Source of the DNA: Hymenopellis radicata
Taxonomy: Eukaryota; Basidiomycota; Agaricomycetes; Agaricales; Physalacriaceae
NCBI GenBank assembly: GCA_015501595.1
Contig: JADNRX010000001.1
Coordinates: 248,001 to 312,000 of the forward strand
Length of the DNA stretch: 64,000 nt
Reading direction: 5' to 3'
In this document: piece by piece, positions 12,543-24,690 of the stretch
How the letters are laid out: every line of letters begins with the position of its first letter
Position numbering within the stretch: the stretch's first letter is position 1
Notes under the pieces: generated by a model
What the model was told of the DNA's origin: nothing
Database searches by the model: none
What the model saw: the letters and a program-made list of their open reading frames with translations, nothing else
Program-made: the position numbers and the translations under genes

Positions 12543-14816
12543 TTACAATTCCAGAACAAACTTCCTGACGACTGCGCCGAAGATGGTCATGGCCTTCTTA
12601 ACTTCTTCCTCCTGCAGGCGGTGTAAGAGCAGAGCGGCAAGTGAAATCTCATACATACCGAAGCACTACTGAATGATATCCGGAAGTGACCATCACCGTG
12701 CATATCGTCAGAAATATCAGTTGCGGAGAATATGTAGCCTTGAAGCATAATCAAAACATGTTGTCCTGTAAGGTTTCATGGAACGTACCCGGGCCGAAAA
12801 GTACACCCGCCTCAGCAAGTTTGGTCCAGAGCTTCATTTCTAGTTGCTTGTAGCCTAAAGCTGAGAGTGGCGATGTGACGAAATCTTCGAGATGAAGTTT
12901 CAACTAGGCAAAATGAGCACTAGAGACAAATAAGCGCAACTGTTGACCTACCCAAACAAACATGCCAGAAGAGGGAGGAATAAACGAGAACACGGGCTTC
13001 GTTGTGCCCTGCAAGACAGCTTTCTCGCTGAAACCACGTTGTGGTTTCAAAGAGGCATAGCAGACCTTGGCTCCTTGCCGTTGACCAAGAGTTCCGATGG
13101 CGAGGTCGAGGTGGAACTCGTTCGCTAAAGAATCGAGGAAGAAGTCCCTGCGAGCCTGGTATTGGATACGAAGTGCTGGATAAGGGATTTAATGATTTGA
13201 TGATAGAAGACATCTTGAAAGCATACCCTGTAACCACCTGATGTATCCCTTATAATGCCAGTTGAGCAGAAGTGCCGCGACCATGCCCTACACGTCGAGC
13301 TCAATGACAGTTGGACATCCGAGAAGAAGACGGTACCTGGCCAAATCCGCAAGGTGACTGAGTGCTAGTTTCGCCTGCCCGCTCCAAGCGTTCCGCAAAC
13401 ATGGGATTGCATGTGAACCATCCCAGGCGACAACCAGGTGCTACGGTCTTGTGCCAAGCGTCAGCGCACGGCAAGTTGACAAGTGCTATCTTTGTACCTT
13501 CGAGAACGTGTCCAGGCGGATAACACGCCCTTGATAGTCGAATCTGATCAGAGTTGCGGTAAGCGCATAAGAACGAAGTTGGAAGAAACGCGTACTTGAG
13601 AAAGCTGGGGGCAAGGGAAGCAATGAATTTCTCTTCATCCGATTCCTGCGTGACATTGACGCGTGCACTCTTAGGCACATACTCCCCTCCTGCAAGAAAT
13701 AGTAGGGATCGTCCTCCACAATAATAACGTCTGTATTACAAGATCATAAATCAGGTTGATATAAAGATAGGTCGTTCACACACCAAATTCGACGCAAATC
13801 TCGTAGATCTCCTTCTTCCTCTGAGCTTGCATTGTCTGGGCGAGTATGAGTGTCAGTCAGCCTTCAGACATCTAGGACTCACTGCACCGGTAGGGTTCTG
13901 ACCGATAGGAACGATGTACATTACATGAGGCCTGACATTAGCCTTAATAGGACTTGATCGCTAAGCTCATGTCGTTGACTCACCTCTTCATGCCTCTCGC
14001 ATTCTCATCCCAGTTGGCGAGGGTCTCCCGCAGATTAAGGCTGCTCATACCCTGACCGTCCATTGCGATGGGCACCGGCTTCACACCCCATGGCTTGATA
14101 CTCTGTGCAAGATATTTTGGATTGGCTTAGGAGGACGTAAAGGACGGGACATACAGCTAACGCGCTGGTGTACGTCCATTCACAAGCGAGAAACCCCTCC
14201 CCAGGGTTCAAGAGGGTTAAGGATGCTCTTCCCCAGCCGTCTGTGTTTCCGGCCGAAACAAGAGTCGTATAGTTGTTGTAAGCAGGTTGGTACACCTTGC
14301 CGGCGAATTCCTTGACGATGTTGGCGAGATGAGAGTCACCAGTGGCAGGACCTGAGATTCGGCCATGAGTGATACGCGTCTAGTCTTACGACACGCACTG
14401 CAGTCGACCACATACTGTATTGCAGCAGCTGCGCGAGATTCAAATCACCGGGCTGGGCTGGCCATTTCTGAACGGTAACTGTTTCAGTTTTGTCCTTATT
14501 GCCTGAGCCGAAGAGCTTCCAGAACCAAGATAACGATGAAGAGGGAGATGTGGAGAGCGGAAACGAGTTGGCGACCAAGAGCTCCCCGGACAACGATGCG
14601 AAGGGGAAATAATCTGGGGCAGGAGTACCTAACATAATTCCAATCAGAAAGTGTAAGCAGACAGTTCGAGCACGCAAGCAGACCTCCAGCCATGCTGATT
14701 AGACCGGGCCTCATGTATTTCTGCAACCCCTTGAGCGGGGAAACAAGCCGAGCTTTGGAGACATCGGAAAGATGGTGGGAGAGGTCGATAGCATCTGCCT
14801 GCTTTTCAGAATACAT
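12543..14816 (-). CDS. Aromatic amino acid / 2-aminoadipate aminotransferase (ARO8 family)
   Basis: PLP-dependent class I/II aminotransferase with about ten short introns. Motifs: PLKGLQKYMRPGLISMAGG near the N-terminus, GNTDGWGRA, PIGQNPTGATM, EDDPYYFLQEG, and the PLP lysine in RLDTFSK with its codon at 13498-13500, directly at an exon end, followed after the intron by TVAPGCRLGWF. The family moves amino groups between aromatic amino acids, 2-aminoadipate or kynurenine and 2-oxo acids, in the cytosol. The exact substrate cannot be read from the sequence. The C-terminus is EEEVKKAMTIFGAVV...LEL with stop 12543-12545. I chose Met 14816 because the reading MYSEKQADAIDLSHHLS fits the family. An upstream exon cannot be joined in frame. 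Confidence 0.9.
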
Positions 14817-15201
14817 GACTGGGAGGACGAACGAAGGGAGGGAAGCACACGCTGCGAGCCTTGCTTATGAATACTCACCAACTTTGTTATCATGCCGATA
14901 AGACCTAGTTTTGTCACTCCAGTCTCGTCAGGCCGTCGGCAATTTGACCGGCAAGGACTTGGGCAGACTTGGGCGGTAGTATGTTCACAGTGGCGCGGAA
15001 AACATACTGTGTAGCTTAAATCACGTCAATCAGGTGTTCGCGACGCGAGTTCCCGGAGTGTCTCTCAAAGTCGCGGGTTGAGTGGAACCAGTTTACTCCA
15101 TATGTGAGCTCCGTTGTTTGGCACCAAGGCCATGGCCACACGCAGTAAACAACTGCTTTCAAGTCGCGACCGCCACCATCTCATCATCAACGACGACGAC
15201 G
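14817..15201. promoter_or_regulatory. Shared upstream region of the aminotransferase and NSP1
   Basis: This 385-bp gap lies between divergently transcribed genes, so it should hold both promoters. The part just upstream of NSP1 carries a short run of CGA/CAT trinucleotides (15179-15200). I see no clear TATA box or other site. Confidence 0.5.
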
Positions 15202-17133
15202 ATGAGCTCGTTTGGCCAAGGAGGCAGCATTTTCGGCAACAACAACAATAGCAACGCGTCGTCGGGCACCTCGTTGGGCGGCGGGGCGGCGTCTGGATCG
15301 ATATTCGGAGGCAAGTGATCTCCACCATGTTCAGGCTTGTTCAGCCCATAATGACTGCTCATAGCCCCGAAACCTCCTGGCGCTGGCTTATTTGGATCTA
15401 CTCCGGCTGCAGGTAGTACAGGTGGATCTGGTCTTTTCGCTCAATCTCAGTCGACCTTCGGTGCTGCAAATTCAACACAGCAGCCCGCGGCGGCTGCACA
15501 ACCTGCCACGTCCAATTGTGCGCTTTGATATATCTCAAGTCTATTGTAATGTCTAACACCTTGTTGTTCTAGTCTTCAATCAGCCACCAGCATCAGGCTC
15601 AACCACAACAGGTAGCCTCTTTGGTCAATCGAAACCACCAGCTGCTGCAGCCCCGTCAGCCTCTGCTTTCGGTAGCACTACCACTGCAGCTGCCCCATCT
15701 ACTACCAGCACTCCTGCATCTTCTGAAGCGCCCAAACCCACCGGCGGTTTATTTGGTGGTGGTCTTTTCAACAGTGCCTCATCGTCCTCCGTCCCTTCTT
15801 CGACATCGGCTCCAGCGCCGTCTAATGACTCTTCCGCTCCAAAACCAAATCTCTTTGGAGGAGGTCTCTTCTCCAAACCTGCCGACAGCACGCCAGCTGC
15901 TGCAGGTACAAGCTCTGCTCCCGCCGGAAGCTCGAGTTTCTTAAAACCTGGGGCGAGCATTTTTGGCAGCACTCCTGCATCTTCTTCCGCAACTACCTCG
16001 ACACCTGCTGCTGGTACTACTGGAACTACACCTTCCTTATTCGGTGCACCAAAACCTGCTGAGAAGAAGGATGGCGCGACGCCCAGTATGCACGTTACTA
16101 TGTTTTGCGCCTTGCTCTAATCATCAATGTACAGCCTCTGGCCTTGGGCTTTTTGCTGCCAGTGCCAGTAAGCCAGAAGAGAAAAAGGATGGCGCGACTG
16201 CTCCCGGTATGTCTTTCTTTCGCGTTAATGATCTTGTCAACTGACACCATTTAGCTACATCATCATCCGCATTCAGCTTGGGTACAAAACCTGCAGAATC
16301 ATCCGCTGCCCCGCTTCCAGTATGAGTATGTCCTTTGGATTCTACCTCTTATGCTCACACATCCTTAGCTTTGAAACCTTCAACGGCTCCGGTCTCTGTA
16401 CAGCCACCGTCCATGCTACGTGGAAAGACCATTGAGGAGATTGTGAACAAATGGTCTACTGATCTGGAAACACAAGTACGCGAGTTCAACAAGTATGCCG
16501 GAGAAGTTGCCGTCTGGGACAGAGCTCTCATCGAGAACGGAAACAATGTAAGGAAGTCGTTTCATTGCTGTCATCTTGATTAGTTGACCTCAAATAGTTA
16601 TCCGCTATTCTCAGCCATGTTATGGCTGCTGAGCGAGAGCAGAACGAAGTCAGTCTTGCGTTGGACAACATAGAGCAGCAACAGCGCGACCTCGCCGCTA
16701 CTTTAGACAACTACGAAAAGGTTGCACAGGAGCTCTCTGGCACCTCTGGGCGAGTCATTGACAAGGGGCCCGCCGACATGGAGCGAGATAAAAAGTACGC
16801 TTTCTACATTATAAACCCGTTTCTCCTCGTTAACGACTACATCTCAGCTACATGCTTGCAACGGACTTGCAAGTGCATCTTGACGATCTTTCTGGATCAC
16901 TGACGCAAATGATCGAGTCCGTGAACTCTTTGACGCTTCCTTCAGATGACTCTCCATCGCAAAACCCTATGGCGCAGATTTCACAGATCTTAAGTAGTCA
17001 CCTGGAAAGTCTGCAATGGATCGATGGTGCGGTGCGCGATGTCGAAGGAAAAGTTACTGAGGTAGAGAAAAAAGTGAAGGAGTCGGGCCACGGGCAATCA
17101 TTAAACCGCGGAAGAAGCTTCGGTCTGCGTTGA
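15202..17133 (+). CDS. NSP1: FG nucleoporin NSP1 (Nup62 homolog)
   Basis: The start MSSFGQGGSIFGN begins a long FG-rich region with SIFGG, SLFGQ, GGLFGGGLF and SAFSLG units separated by Ala/Ser/Thr/Pro linkers. Two linkers carry near copies KPAEKKDGAT and KPEEKKDGAT, like the charged spacers of yeast Nsp1. The C-terminal third is the coiled-coil Nsp1 domain: GKTIEEIVNKWSTDLE, then EQNEVSLALDNIEQQQ and HLESLQWIDGAVRDVE, ending RSFGLR, stop 17131-17133. In the nuclear pore this domain joins the Nup57/Nup49 (channel) and Nup82 complexes, and the FG repeats bind karyopherins. At least six introns are needed. The FG region has no internal Met, so ORF finders that need ATG miss most of it. Confidence 0.92.
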
Positions 17134-17255
17134 ACATTCAACATTTGAGTTCCAGTTTTGTACATGTCTGCCTGTATTGTGTTACAAAATGCCTCGATTA
17201 TGTTACAAGGTGAGCTTATTGTGTACGTAGGGAAAAGAAATTTTCTCTGGGTTCC

Positions 17256-18637
17256 TCAAAAGTGAGGCAGGAAACTTAGGAATGTCCAGTCGACATCTTG
17301 GAATGCCTGCACTGGTAGACTGCGCAAGGTGGAGAACGACAACGCCACGAGAAGGATTCGAGCCAGAATATAAATCCAAAGGAGAATATCGCGGCAGATA
17401 GGGTGAACCAAGCTATCTGCCGTCGCAGCAAGAGATATGAAGTACAGCAGTGGTAGGGCAATTGTGATGACTGTGGCAACGCGCCAAAGGATTACTTCTG
17501 CGGGAGTTGGCAAGGCGGCGCTCCAGCCCAAACAATTCAAGCCTCCAGAAATAGCACCAAGAACTGCGCCACCGAGGTAACCACCCAAGTTTAACTGGGT
17601 GGAAATACCAGCCCAGAGCATGGGAAGGTCTCTGTCTGGGGCGAGTCGATAATATCCCTCGATGAAATCGGTATACAGTGCCCCAATGTTACACAGCCGG
17701 GTGCCCCTCTCGCGTGCGTCGCCCTCACACGAGGAGGATCCGCGAGCGAGATGACAAGAGGCGCAATACAGTTGCCCAGCGTAATTCCAGGCCAATCCAC
17801 GACTGTGCGAACAAGTACAATGTGAGCCCGAGGAGGCAGTCGATATCCTGCAGCTCGGCGGCAGTGTCCTGCGGATATGCAACCGCACGGGGTTCCAGAC
17901 ATTCATGGGCTTCTGCCACCAGAACAAATGCCAGGCTGTGTTCCCCAGCGCAAGACTGACGGTCAGGACTTCGAGCTGTGACAAGGGGAGGTGCTGGTGG
18001 AACCGGATGGCGCTGCGAATGAGGAACCACACAATGTGGATGGCGATGATGGACTTTGCTATCGCATCGCTCTTGCTTCTGTCCTCGATTTCGAACTCAG
18101 TTGGCATGCCACTGATGTTCTCGTAGATGTCGTCTGGGTATACGATGGGCATCCAGTAGTAGTCCACGAAGCCGCCCATGGCGAAAAGAAACCCGTGGGT
18201 TAGTGTTAGCCCTGGGTTGTCTGTTGTGTATTGTTAACTCGAGGCCATGATCTCAAGCGCCACACACCTTGTTTGATCTTTCTCGCGACGGAGTGTTGGC
18301 GCAGCACCCAGACCAAGATGATTTCGGGTACCATGATGGATAGCACAGTGAGCTTGAAGCGCTGATAGCAGATACAAAAAGTTCTAGCGTATTTTCCTTT
18401 CGCGATGACGCTCGCGCCCGGAACATTGGGATGTATAGCCAGCCATGTAGAGGCAAAGATGGTGAGTAAGCAAGTCCAGATGATATCTCCCATAGAACGA
18501 GTATCTTTGACAGACGCATCGTCCGGGGGAAATTCCACAATCGCGGAGTGGGCGGATGCGCCACAGACGAAGTTGATAAGCAAGAATGATAATAGGGCGA
18601 CAACGCCAAAGTCAAACATGCCAGCCATGGGCTGCAT
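17256..18637 (-). CDS. Fungal multi-pass membrane protein of unknown function
   Basis: This belongs to a large unnamed family of mushroom membrane proteins, recognised by DTRSMGDIIWTCLLTIFASTW, AIHPNVPG, a KQG/LTHGF(F)L..MGGF segment rejoined across an intron near 18180-18270, and the ending LRSLPVQAFQDVDWTFLSFLPH. A hydrophobic leader and several transmembrane segments are visible. No biochemical role is known to me. The middle (about 17680-17880) is doubtful: the frame joining the two good ends reads Cys/Ser-rich and unlike the family, while another frame there reads RTVVDWPGITLGNCIAPLVI, which looks more like a membrane segment. Undetected introns or one or two indels are possible. The start could also be the Met a few codons downstream (MAGMFDFG). 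Confidence 0.7.
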
Positions 18638-19470
18638 CTTCAGTTACTAATAAGTATCATTCAAGTATGGATGGGCGAGAAAAGACGCACTTGGAGTGGA
18701 GTCCGTGAAGATCTTGAGAATCGCAAGTGTTCCAGCAGGGCTACCTATATAAGTGTAATATGTGAACAGCCATTCCATTCCGCTTGGCCACGGTATGAAG
18801 GAATAGAAACCGGATGCTGTCGCCATAGGAAGAAACGCGACAGCGGGTGTTCCTTCAGGACTTACTCAATCACTTGTAACTGAGAGGAAAAGCTTTGGTT
18901 CGTCCGCCGCCTCTTGAAGCTTCTTAAAACGCTGGAGATTCCTGCGTGGTGTGTCCACGTCCAGACGACTCGTGGACGGCGGCGAACTTTGAATCATTTA
19001 ATTGTGCCTCGAAGAGGAAGTTCAGGTCGCCGTGTGTGGGCCAGGACTGGCTGCACGTCATACCAAGCGGAGAGTACTAGGAGACGGAATGCTATTATCA
19101 ATCGTTTTTTTCGACTTTTTGAGCCATATCGTATTTTCACCTTTTCGAGCCCAAAATGCCGATCAGGAAATAACGACGGAGGTTATCACAAGACTGAGAA
19201 CGCGCCCTCAACGTGAAAGAACCCTGTGAGTTCGACGCGGTTCAAGGCCTGAGAGATCATTATCGCGTCTGAACTGTGTAGAAGCCAGCAGAAGAACGAA
19301 TACACAACATGCAGAGCTGTGTTGATTGCGCTTAACAGCAAACCATTTTCCCGCATACATCAATCAAGGGATTGTTATACGCCGCTGACGGAACCGATAA
19401 CCTGCGTAGCATTCAAAGCACACACCACACGTTTACACAAACACCAGTAAGTTTACCAACAGACGCCCGT
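18638..19470. other. Intergenic, no supported gene
   Basis: This 833-bp interval holds only overlapping short readings in two plus-strand frames (18914-19229) with no family resemblance and biased, low-quality codon content. It probably contains the promoter of the membrane protein gene and the 3' end of MET10. Confidence 0.55.
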
Positions 19471-22400
19471 CTAGTAGACCTAAGGGAAACGGTTAGCGAT
19501 CTTGATCCACACTTACAAGAAATGCGATACTGACCTCCAAGATGTACCGCTCCTCCTCCTTCAGCGACTCCACATAGGCACCCGCCGACACCGCATCATA
19601 GCCCTTGTACTTCACCAAAGCGTTCACAAGCGCCTCGTAGACGTCGGGCACTGGCCACGTCGGTCCGCACAGATAGAACACACCCTTCTGATCCTGTAAC
19701 ATCTCCGCAAGCGCCTCTGAATCCTCAAGCATCTTGTGCTGGATGTACACCTTCTTTGGCCCATCACGCGAGAATGCGAGTCCCGCCCTAGTGATCACGT
19801 TATCCGAGATAAACGCCTCAATCTCCTCTCCGTAAAGATACTCCTGCGATTGGTGACGAGAACCAAAGTAGTAGTACACAGGCCCAACTTTCTCCCCGTT
19901 TTGCTGCGACCACGCGCGGTGCTGTAAGAATGCACGGAAAGGAGCTGCACCAGTTCCGAGACCAGCCATAATCAGCGGCTGCATGTTGTCAGGCGGCAGC
20001 TAGACAGGACCATCAGACAGCTATCACGTTATACGGAGGGAAGACGAACCTTCATGACACTAGGCTTGATGGACACAGTGACCTTTTGACCTACACGGAG
20101 ACCCGCCAGATACCTGGTACATTGCCCATATCTAGGAGTACCTGTAAACGTTGTTAGCCGGGTCCAACGTCAGAAATGAAGAACAACTTACCACTAGGTG
20201 TGACCCAATCAACAGTAACGACGAGCAAATCCACACGATTCCCCACAACCGCCTGAGCACTCGCAATACTGTAATGTCTCGGCTTGATGTCCCCGACAAG
20301 CTGGCACAGCGTCTCAATGCCCGGACGCGCACTCGAATACATTTTCAATACATCCGCGAACGTCACCGTATCCTTCTCGGACAGCTTCTTGAAAGTCGCG
20401 ACACCCTCGGGTGATCCAATGAACAGCAGCGCGTGTTTATCGACCGACGAGCTAGCAAATGGCGCCAAATCCGTGTAGAACGACTTTGGCGGATGACCGA
20501 ACAGGTCAATCTGCTGTTGCAGAGCCTGGAACACCGTGCGTGTATGCAGCGTCTCCTCGTCGCCTGCCGCCACAGGGATAGTGATTAGACGATCGGGATC
20601 GACACCGTACCATGAACAGAAGTCCAAAACCTCCTTCTCATCATTCCAACCGTGAATTCCAAGCGCTTCGCCAATATCATACTTGAGCCCAGTCCCTGAA
20701 GTATCGAACTCAAGATGGAAGACGTTGCGATCGTATTCGAGAGGCGTGAGGCGGCGATTGACTGTGCAAGTAACAAGGAACGTGTCCTCGGGAAGTTCGG
20801 GTCGAAGGGCAGGGTTGAGCGGAAACTCCAAGTCGTCGTTTTGCACACCACTGTCAGGTGTGAAGGCATCAGGGAACATTAGATGTTTGGCAGCATCATG
20901 CCAGTTTCCTACTCGTGCTCCGGTGGCAACGGAGTCACCGTCTTCGCCCTCAACGATGATTGCATTGAAGTCAAAGGTCTTCAACGCTGCGGACTTGGGC
21001 TCGTCATCAGACTGAGCCACGTCGATATCCACCAAACCATTCCACGCGGCGGCGTTAGCCTGTTCCAAGGAAACACCCTGTATGATATCGTCGAAAGCAA
21101 TCGACGCGACCTTCAACAGAACACTCTCCTGCGCTGCCTGTCCGATGTATAGACGCAAGAACGCAAGGTTGACAATGACGTTCTCGATTACTCCCTTCTT
21201 GTACTCATCATCTCCAACCAACTGGGCGGCAAGGTTCGAGGCGTCGATGGTGAAGAGGGTCAAGGCTTTTTGAGCGATGATTTCCTTGGTCTCGGTGGGG
21301 AGATTGGCAACGACCTCGTCGACTGACCAAGAGGAGGCCACAAGGACGACCGCGCCCTGTTTAGCGTACTTGAAGAGGGAGTGGGACTTCAAGAGACTCT
21401 GATCTAAGATGGCAATGAAATCGACGGCTCCAGTAGTCACGTCGTAGGGAATCGCGACGGGAACAGGGACGTAACTCGACTCCTCCTTCTTCAGCGAGAG
21501 GAGCAGCCTGTTGGCCGTGACACCTCCTGCTTTCGAAAACGCGTCATGATCAGTCACAAGAGATGCCGATATGCCCTTGTTAGATAAGAACAAGTCCTCG
21601 AGGACATGGGGTAAAGTGGTCAAAGACGTCTTTGGAGTGCTGAAGAGAAGGAGACGCTTAGTGGACGCTGGTAGAAGGCTCTCTATGGAGGAAGCAGCGG
21701 GGGCCAGCGAAGAGAGGAAGCTGGTGAACGCATCCTGTTTCAACAGGTATGCATTCGTGTCAGCCGGGGTCACTCGGTGACTATGGACGGAAGGCAATTT
21801 CGGGGTAGAAAGGAAGGTGCCAAATACCTCTCCATATAGAACGCCGTGGTTCGCCGATGAGGCGACATCATCGAGCACATGAACATTTTGGACGGTGGGA
21901 GGAATGACCGCCAAAAGGCTCTCCTCGTCCCATGGCCTGAGAACATTGACAGTGACCACTCCGAAGCCAGTGGTACGTTTGGCGAATGCTTGCGCTGCAA
22001 GTGCGAGGGGACTGTTGAGGAGAACAACAACGTCCTGGGCTTCCGCATCGCCGGCATAACTGAAGAAGGAGTAACCATACGCCTTGACGATATCGACGAC
22101 GGCATCACTCTTTGCCGGAGTGTCTAAAAGTGGCGCGACGGAATGACCGACTTCACGAGCGGCGCCGTAGTGGTCGAAAATGTGAATGACATGCTGGTCA
22201 GTGAACTTGTAAGAGAGTTGGGCAAAGTCCACGACCTGCTGAGGAGTGGCGGACAGGAGGATGACTATATCTTTTGGCAAAATGGGTAGGGCGTTTGTGA
22301 GGGGGTAGAGAGATGCGGAAAGGGTATCCTCGGTGAACAGGAGATTAGAGACCTGGAGGACGAGCCGACTGGTCGGTGTTGCTCGTGGGAGGTAAGAGAG

Positions 22401-22777
22401 AGCTGGCGCCATCATCGAGAGGCCCTTCGAGGACGTGAAGGCCGTGATGACTGCATCTTGACTCGTTCCTTCGGAAAGACGTCCAACCAAGGTCAGACCA
22501 GCTCCTGCTCTTGTCTGCAAATCGACGACCGGTGCCGAATCCTTCCCAGCGCGCGACCACGCCTTTGTGAGGGTGCCAAAGCCGGCCTGTTCAGCCAGGT
22601 CGTAGACAAAGATGGTCGAGCTCGTCTGGGGCGCGAGACGACATATTCGACGATATGGGATGGCTGAACGCGGGGGTTGAAGAAGACAGAGTCCGTGCCA
22701 TGGGCAGCTTTGAGCTTGGGCGAAGACGGAGAGCTCACCGTCGTGCTCGACGACAAGGAAGTGGAATAGCCAGACAT
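19471..22777 (-). CDS. MET10: Assimilatory sulfite reductase (NADPH) flavoprotein subunit
   Basis: The alpha subunit passes electrons from NADPH through FAD toward the siroheme subunit that reduces sulfite to sulfide for cysteine and methionine synthesis. The C-terminal half has the FAD/NADPH module: GEALGIHGWN, RHYSIASAQ, IMAGLGTGAAPFRAF, YYYFGSRHQSQEYLYG, VFYLCGPTWPVPD. The N-terminal half is the pyruvate-ferredoxin-oxidoreductase-like region typical of Met10. The last exon is only 9 nt (Val-Tyr-stop, 19471-19479) after an intron that restores the ERYILEVY end. The start MSGYSTSLSSS (ATG 22775-22777) leads into IVEYVVSR in one frame, whereas FVYDLAEQAGFG lies in the next frame. The break is at 22626-22642. 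A missing base is most likely. A 62-bp intron with a weak GTCTTC donor is an alternative. Head to head with the kynurenine aminotransferase (268 bp). Confidence 0.93.
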
Positions 22778-23045
22778 GGGCAGAGGTAGAGGTTGAAATT
22801 AGCCATCTCAAGCAAAAAAGTGTAGATAGCAAATTGGGATGAATGGATTCGCCATCTTTAGCACCAATCGCGTCTTTCGCCGGGCCGGTGATCCGAGAAT
22901 AAATTCAACGCGTTCAACGCAACGGCATGCTGCTCGGTGTCAGTTTGGAGTCGGGTAGGCGGTTCGGCCGAGATAAAACATGTTTATCTCTGCTTTCAAA
23001 CACTCCCTTCTCAAAACATTGACTCATCGCTCACTCTCGACAACA

Positions 23046-24600
23046 ATGGCGGCGCTCAACGGCAAACCAGTGGATCGCACCAATCTCATTCCCTTCTCAT
23101 CGCGCCTCAAGGTGGGCCGCGCCCTCGCAGAGGATGTCTGGTCAATCTTCAAGTAACATTAATCGATCTCGTGCTCCAACTGGCAAGCTGAATATTCGAC
23201 TGTAGCGTCGCAAACCTGCCTGCGGACTGCATCAATCTTGGCCAGGGATACATGAACTTTCCCCCACCACCATGGGTCAAGGAGGCTGCAAATGAAGCAC
23301 TCTCCAAGACAGAGACAAACCACTATTCGCATCCCAAGGGCCGTCTGCGCCTCAGGCAGGCCATAAAGAACTTTTATGGCCCTTCCTACAAACGAGAATT
23401 GAATCCCGACACCGAAATCCTCGTCACCAGCGGTGCCAACGAAGGTAAAACACTTGTGATCCCAACACTCGGCGCCCTAATTTAACGCGTGCCAGGTCAA
23501 TACTCTGTCTTTACTGCCTTCCTCGAGGAAGGCGACGAGGTCATCATGTTTGAGCCCTTTTTCGACCAGTATCTTCCCTCTGTCACCTTCAACGGCGGCG
23601 TGCCCGTTTACGTTCCGCTTCATCCTCCAACCTCCTCATCCACACCGAAATCCACGTCCAATGATTGGACACTCAACCTTGATGAGCTGAGGTATTACCT
23701 CCGCCACTGATTCAATGTGCACTCTAACCTTATCCGTAGAGCCGCGATTACACCTCGCACCAAAATGATTATAGTGAACACGCCGCACAACCCCGTCGGC
23801 AAGGTCTTCACGCTTCAAGAGCTTCAAGGCATTGCTGCCCTGGCAGAAGAGTTCAACCTCTTCGTCATGTCCGATGAAGTGGTAAGCAAACCACACTTAT
23901 CAAACCCGAAGCATACCGACATGTTCGCAGTACGATTGTCTCGTCTTTGAAGGGCGCGAACACATCCGGATCGCAACCCTCCCTGGCATGTGGGATCGCA
24001 CCGTTACCGTCGGATCTGCTGGGAGTACGTGTATTCAGCACGCAAGTGTTACGCCATCCTGATAGAATGTGTCTAGAGGCCTTCGCTGCCACTGGATGGC
24101 GTGTCGGCTGGCTCGTCGGTCCCGAATATATAATTAAACCAACTCTAGCCGCCACTACGCGTATCGTGTTCTGCTCCAACTCCCCTCTACAAGAAGCAGC
24201 TGCTGTGGGTTTGGAGCAGGTCAAGGACCGCCAGTTCTTCGAGACCCAGCGGAAAGAGTACGCGGAACGCCGCGCGGTCCTCACTGAAGCATTTGATAAA
24301 ATAGGCATCAAGTACACGTTCCCTGAGGGAACATACTTCACTTTGATGGACGTGTCTGATGTTCACTGGCCGGAGGATTATCCATTCCCGGAGAGCGTTA
24401 TGGGACGAGGTCGGGACTTCAAGGCGTGCTGGTTCATAGCTCTCGAGATTGGCGTATCTTCCATTCCCGTCAGCGAGTTCTACTGTGAAGAACATGCCAA
24501 CATTGGCGAAAACTACGCTCGTTTCGCTTTCTGTAAAGACATAGAGACACTGACTCGAGCTGGAGAGCGTCTACAAGGGCTGAAGAAGTATCTTCGGTGA
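23046..24600 (+). CDS. BNA3: Kynurenine-oxoglutarate transaminase type (BNA3-like)
   Basis: PLP aminotransferase of the KAT I / BNA3 group, which converts kynurenine to kynurenic acid and can act as a cysteine-conjugate beta-lyase. Motifs in order: NLPADCINLGQGYMNFPPP, NHYSHPKGRLRLRQAI, TSGANEGQYSVF (joined across an intron), FEPFFDQYLPS, IVNTPHNPVGKVF, MSDEVYD, and VGSAGKAFAATGWRVGW. The PLP lysine codon is split by an intron: A at 24024, AG at 24077-24078. Skipping or mis-splicing that intron would remove the catalytic residue. All joins are in frame and the length is normal. Stop 24598-24600. It lies tail to tail with the SLH1-type helicase, 90 bp away. Confidence 0.93.
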
Positions 24601-24690
24601 TTAATCATTCTTTAGATTGTGTAGATGTTCGTTGATAGACCTATCTTATCCCAATCTTATCCGTCGTTTCACCGAAACTGAACCTCACAT

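Noticed and set aside
15621..15972. Plus- and minus-strand readings over the NSP1 FG region
   Set aside because: They are out-of-frame shadows. The true FG frame has no Met and so is hidden from ATG-based calls.
18914..19229. Overlapping plus-strand ORFs of 75-100 codons between the membrane gene and MET10
   Set aside because: No motif, two competing frames and no sensible splice context.
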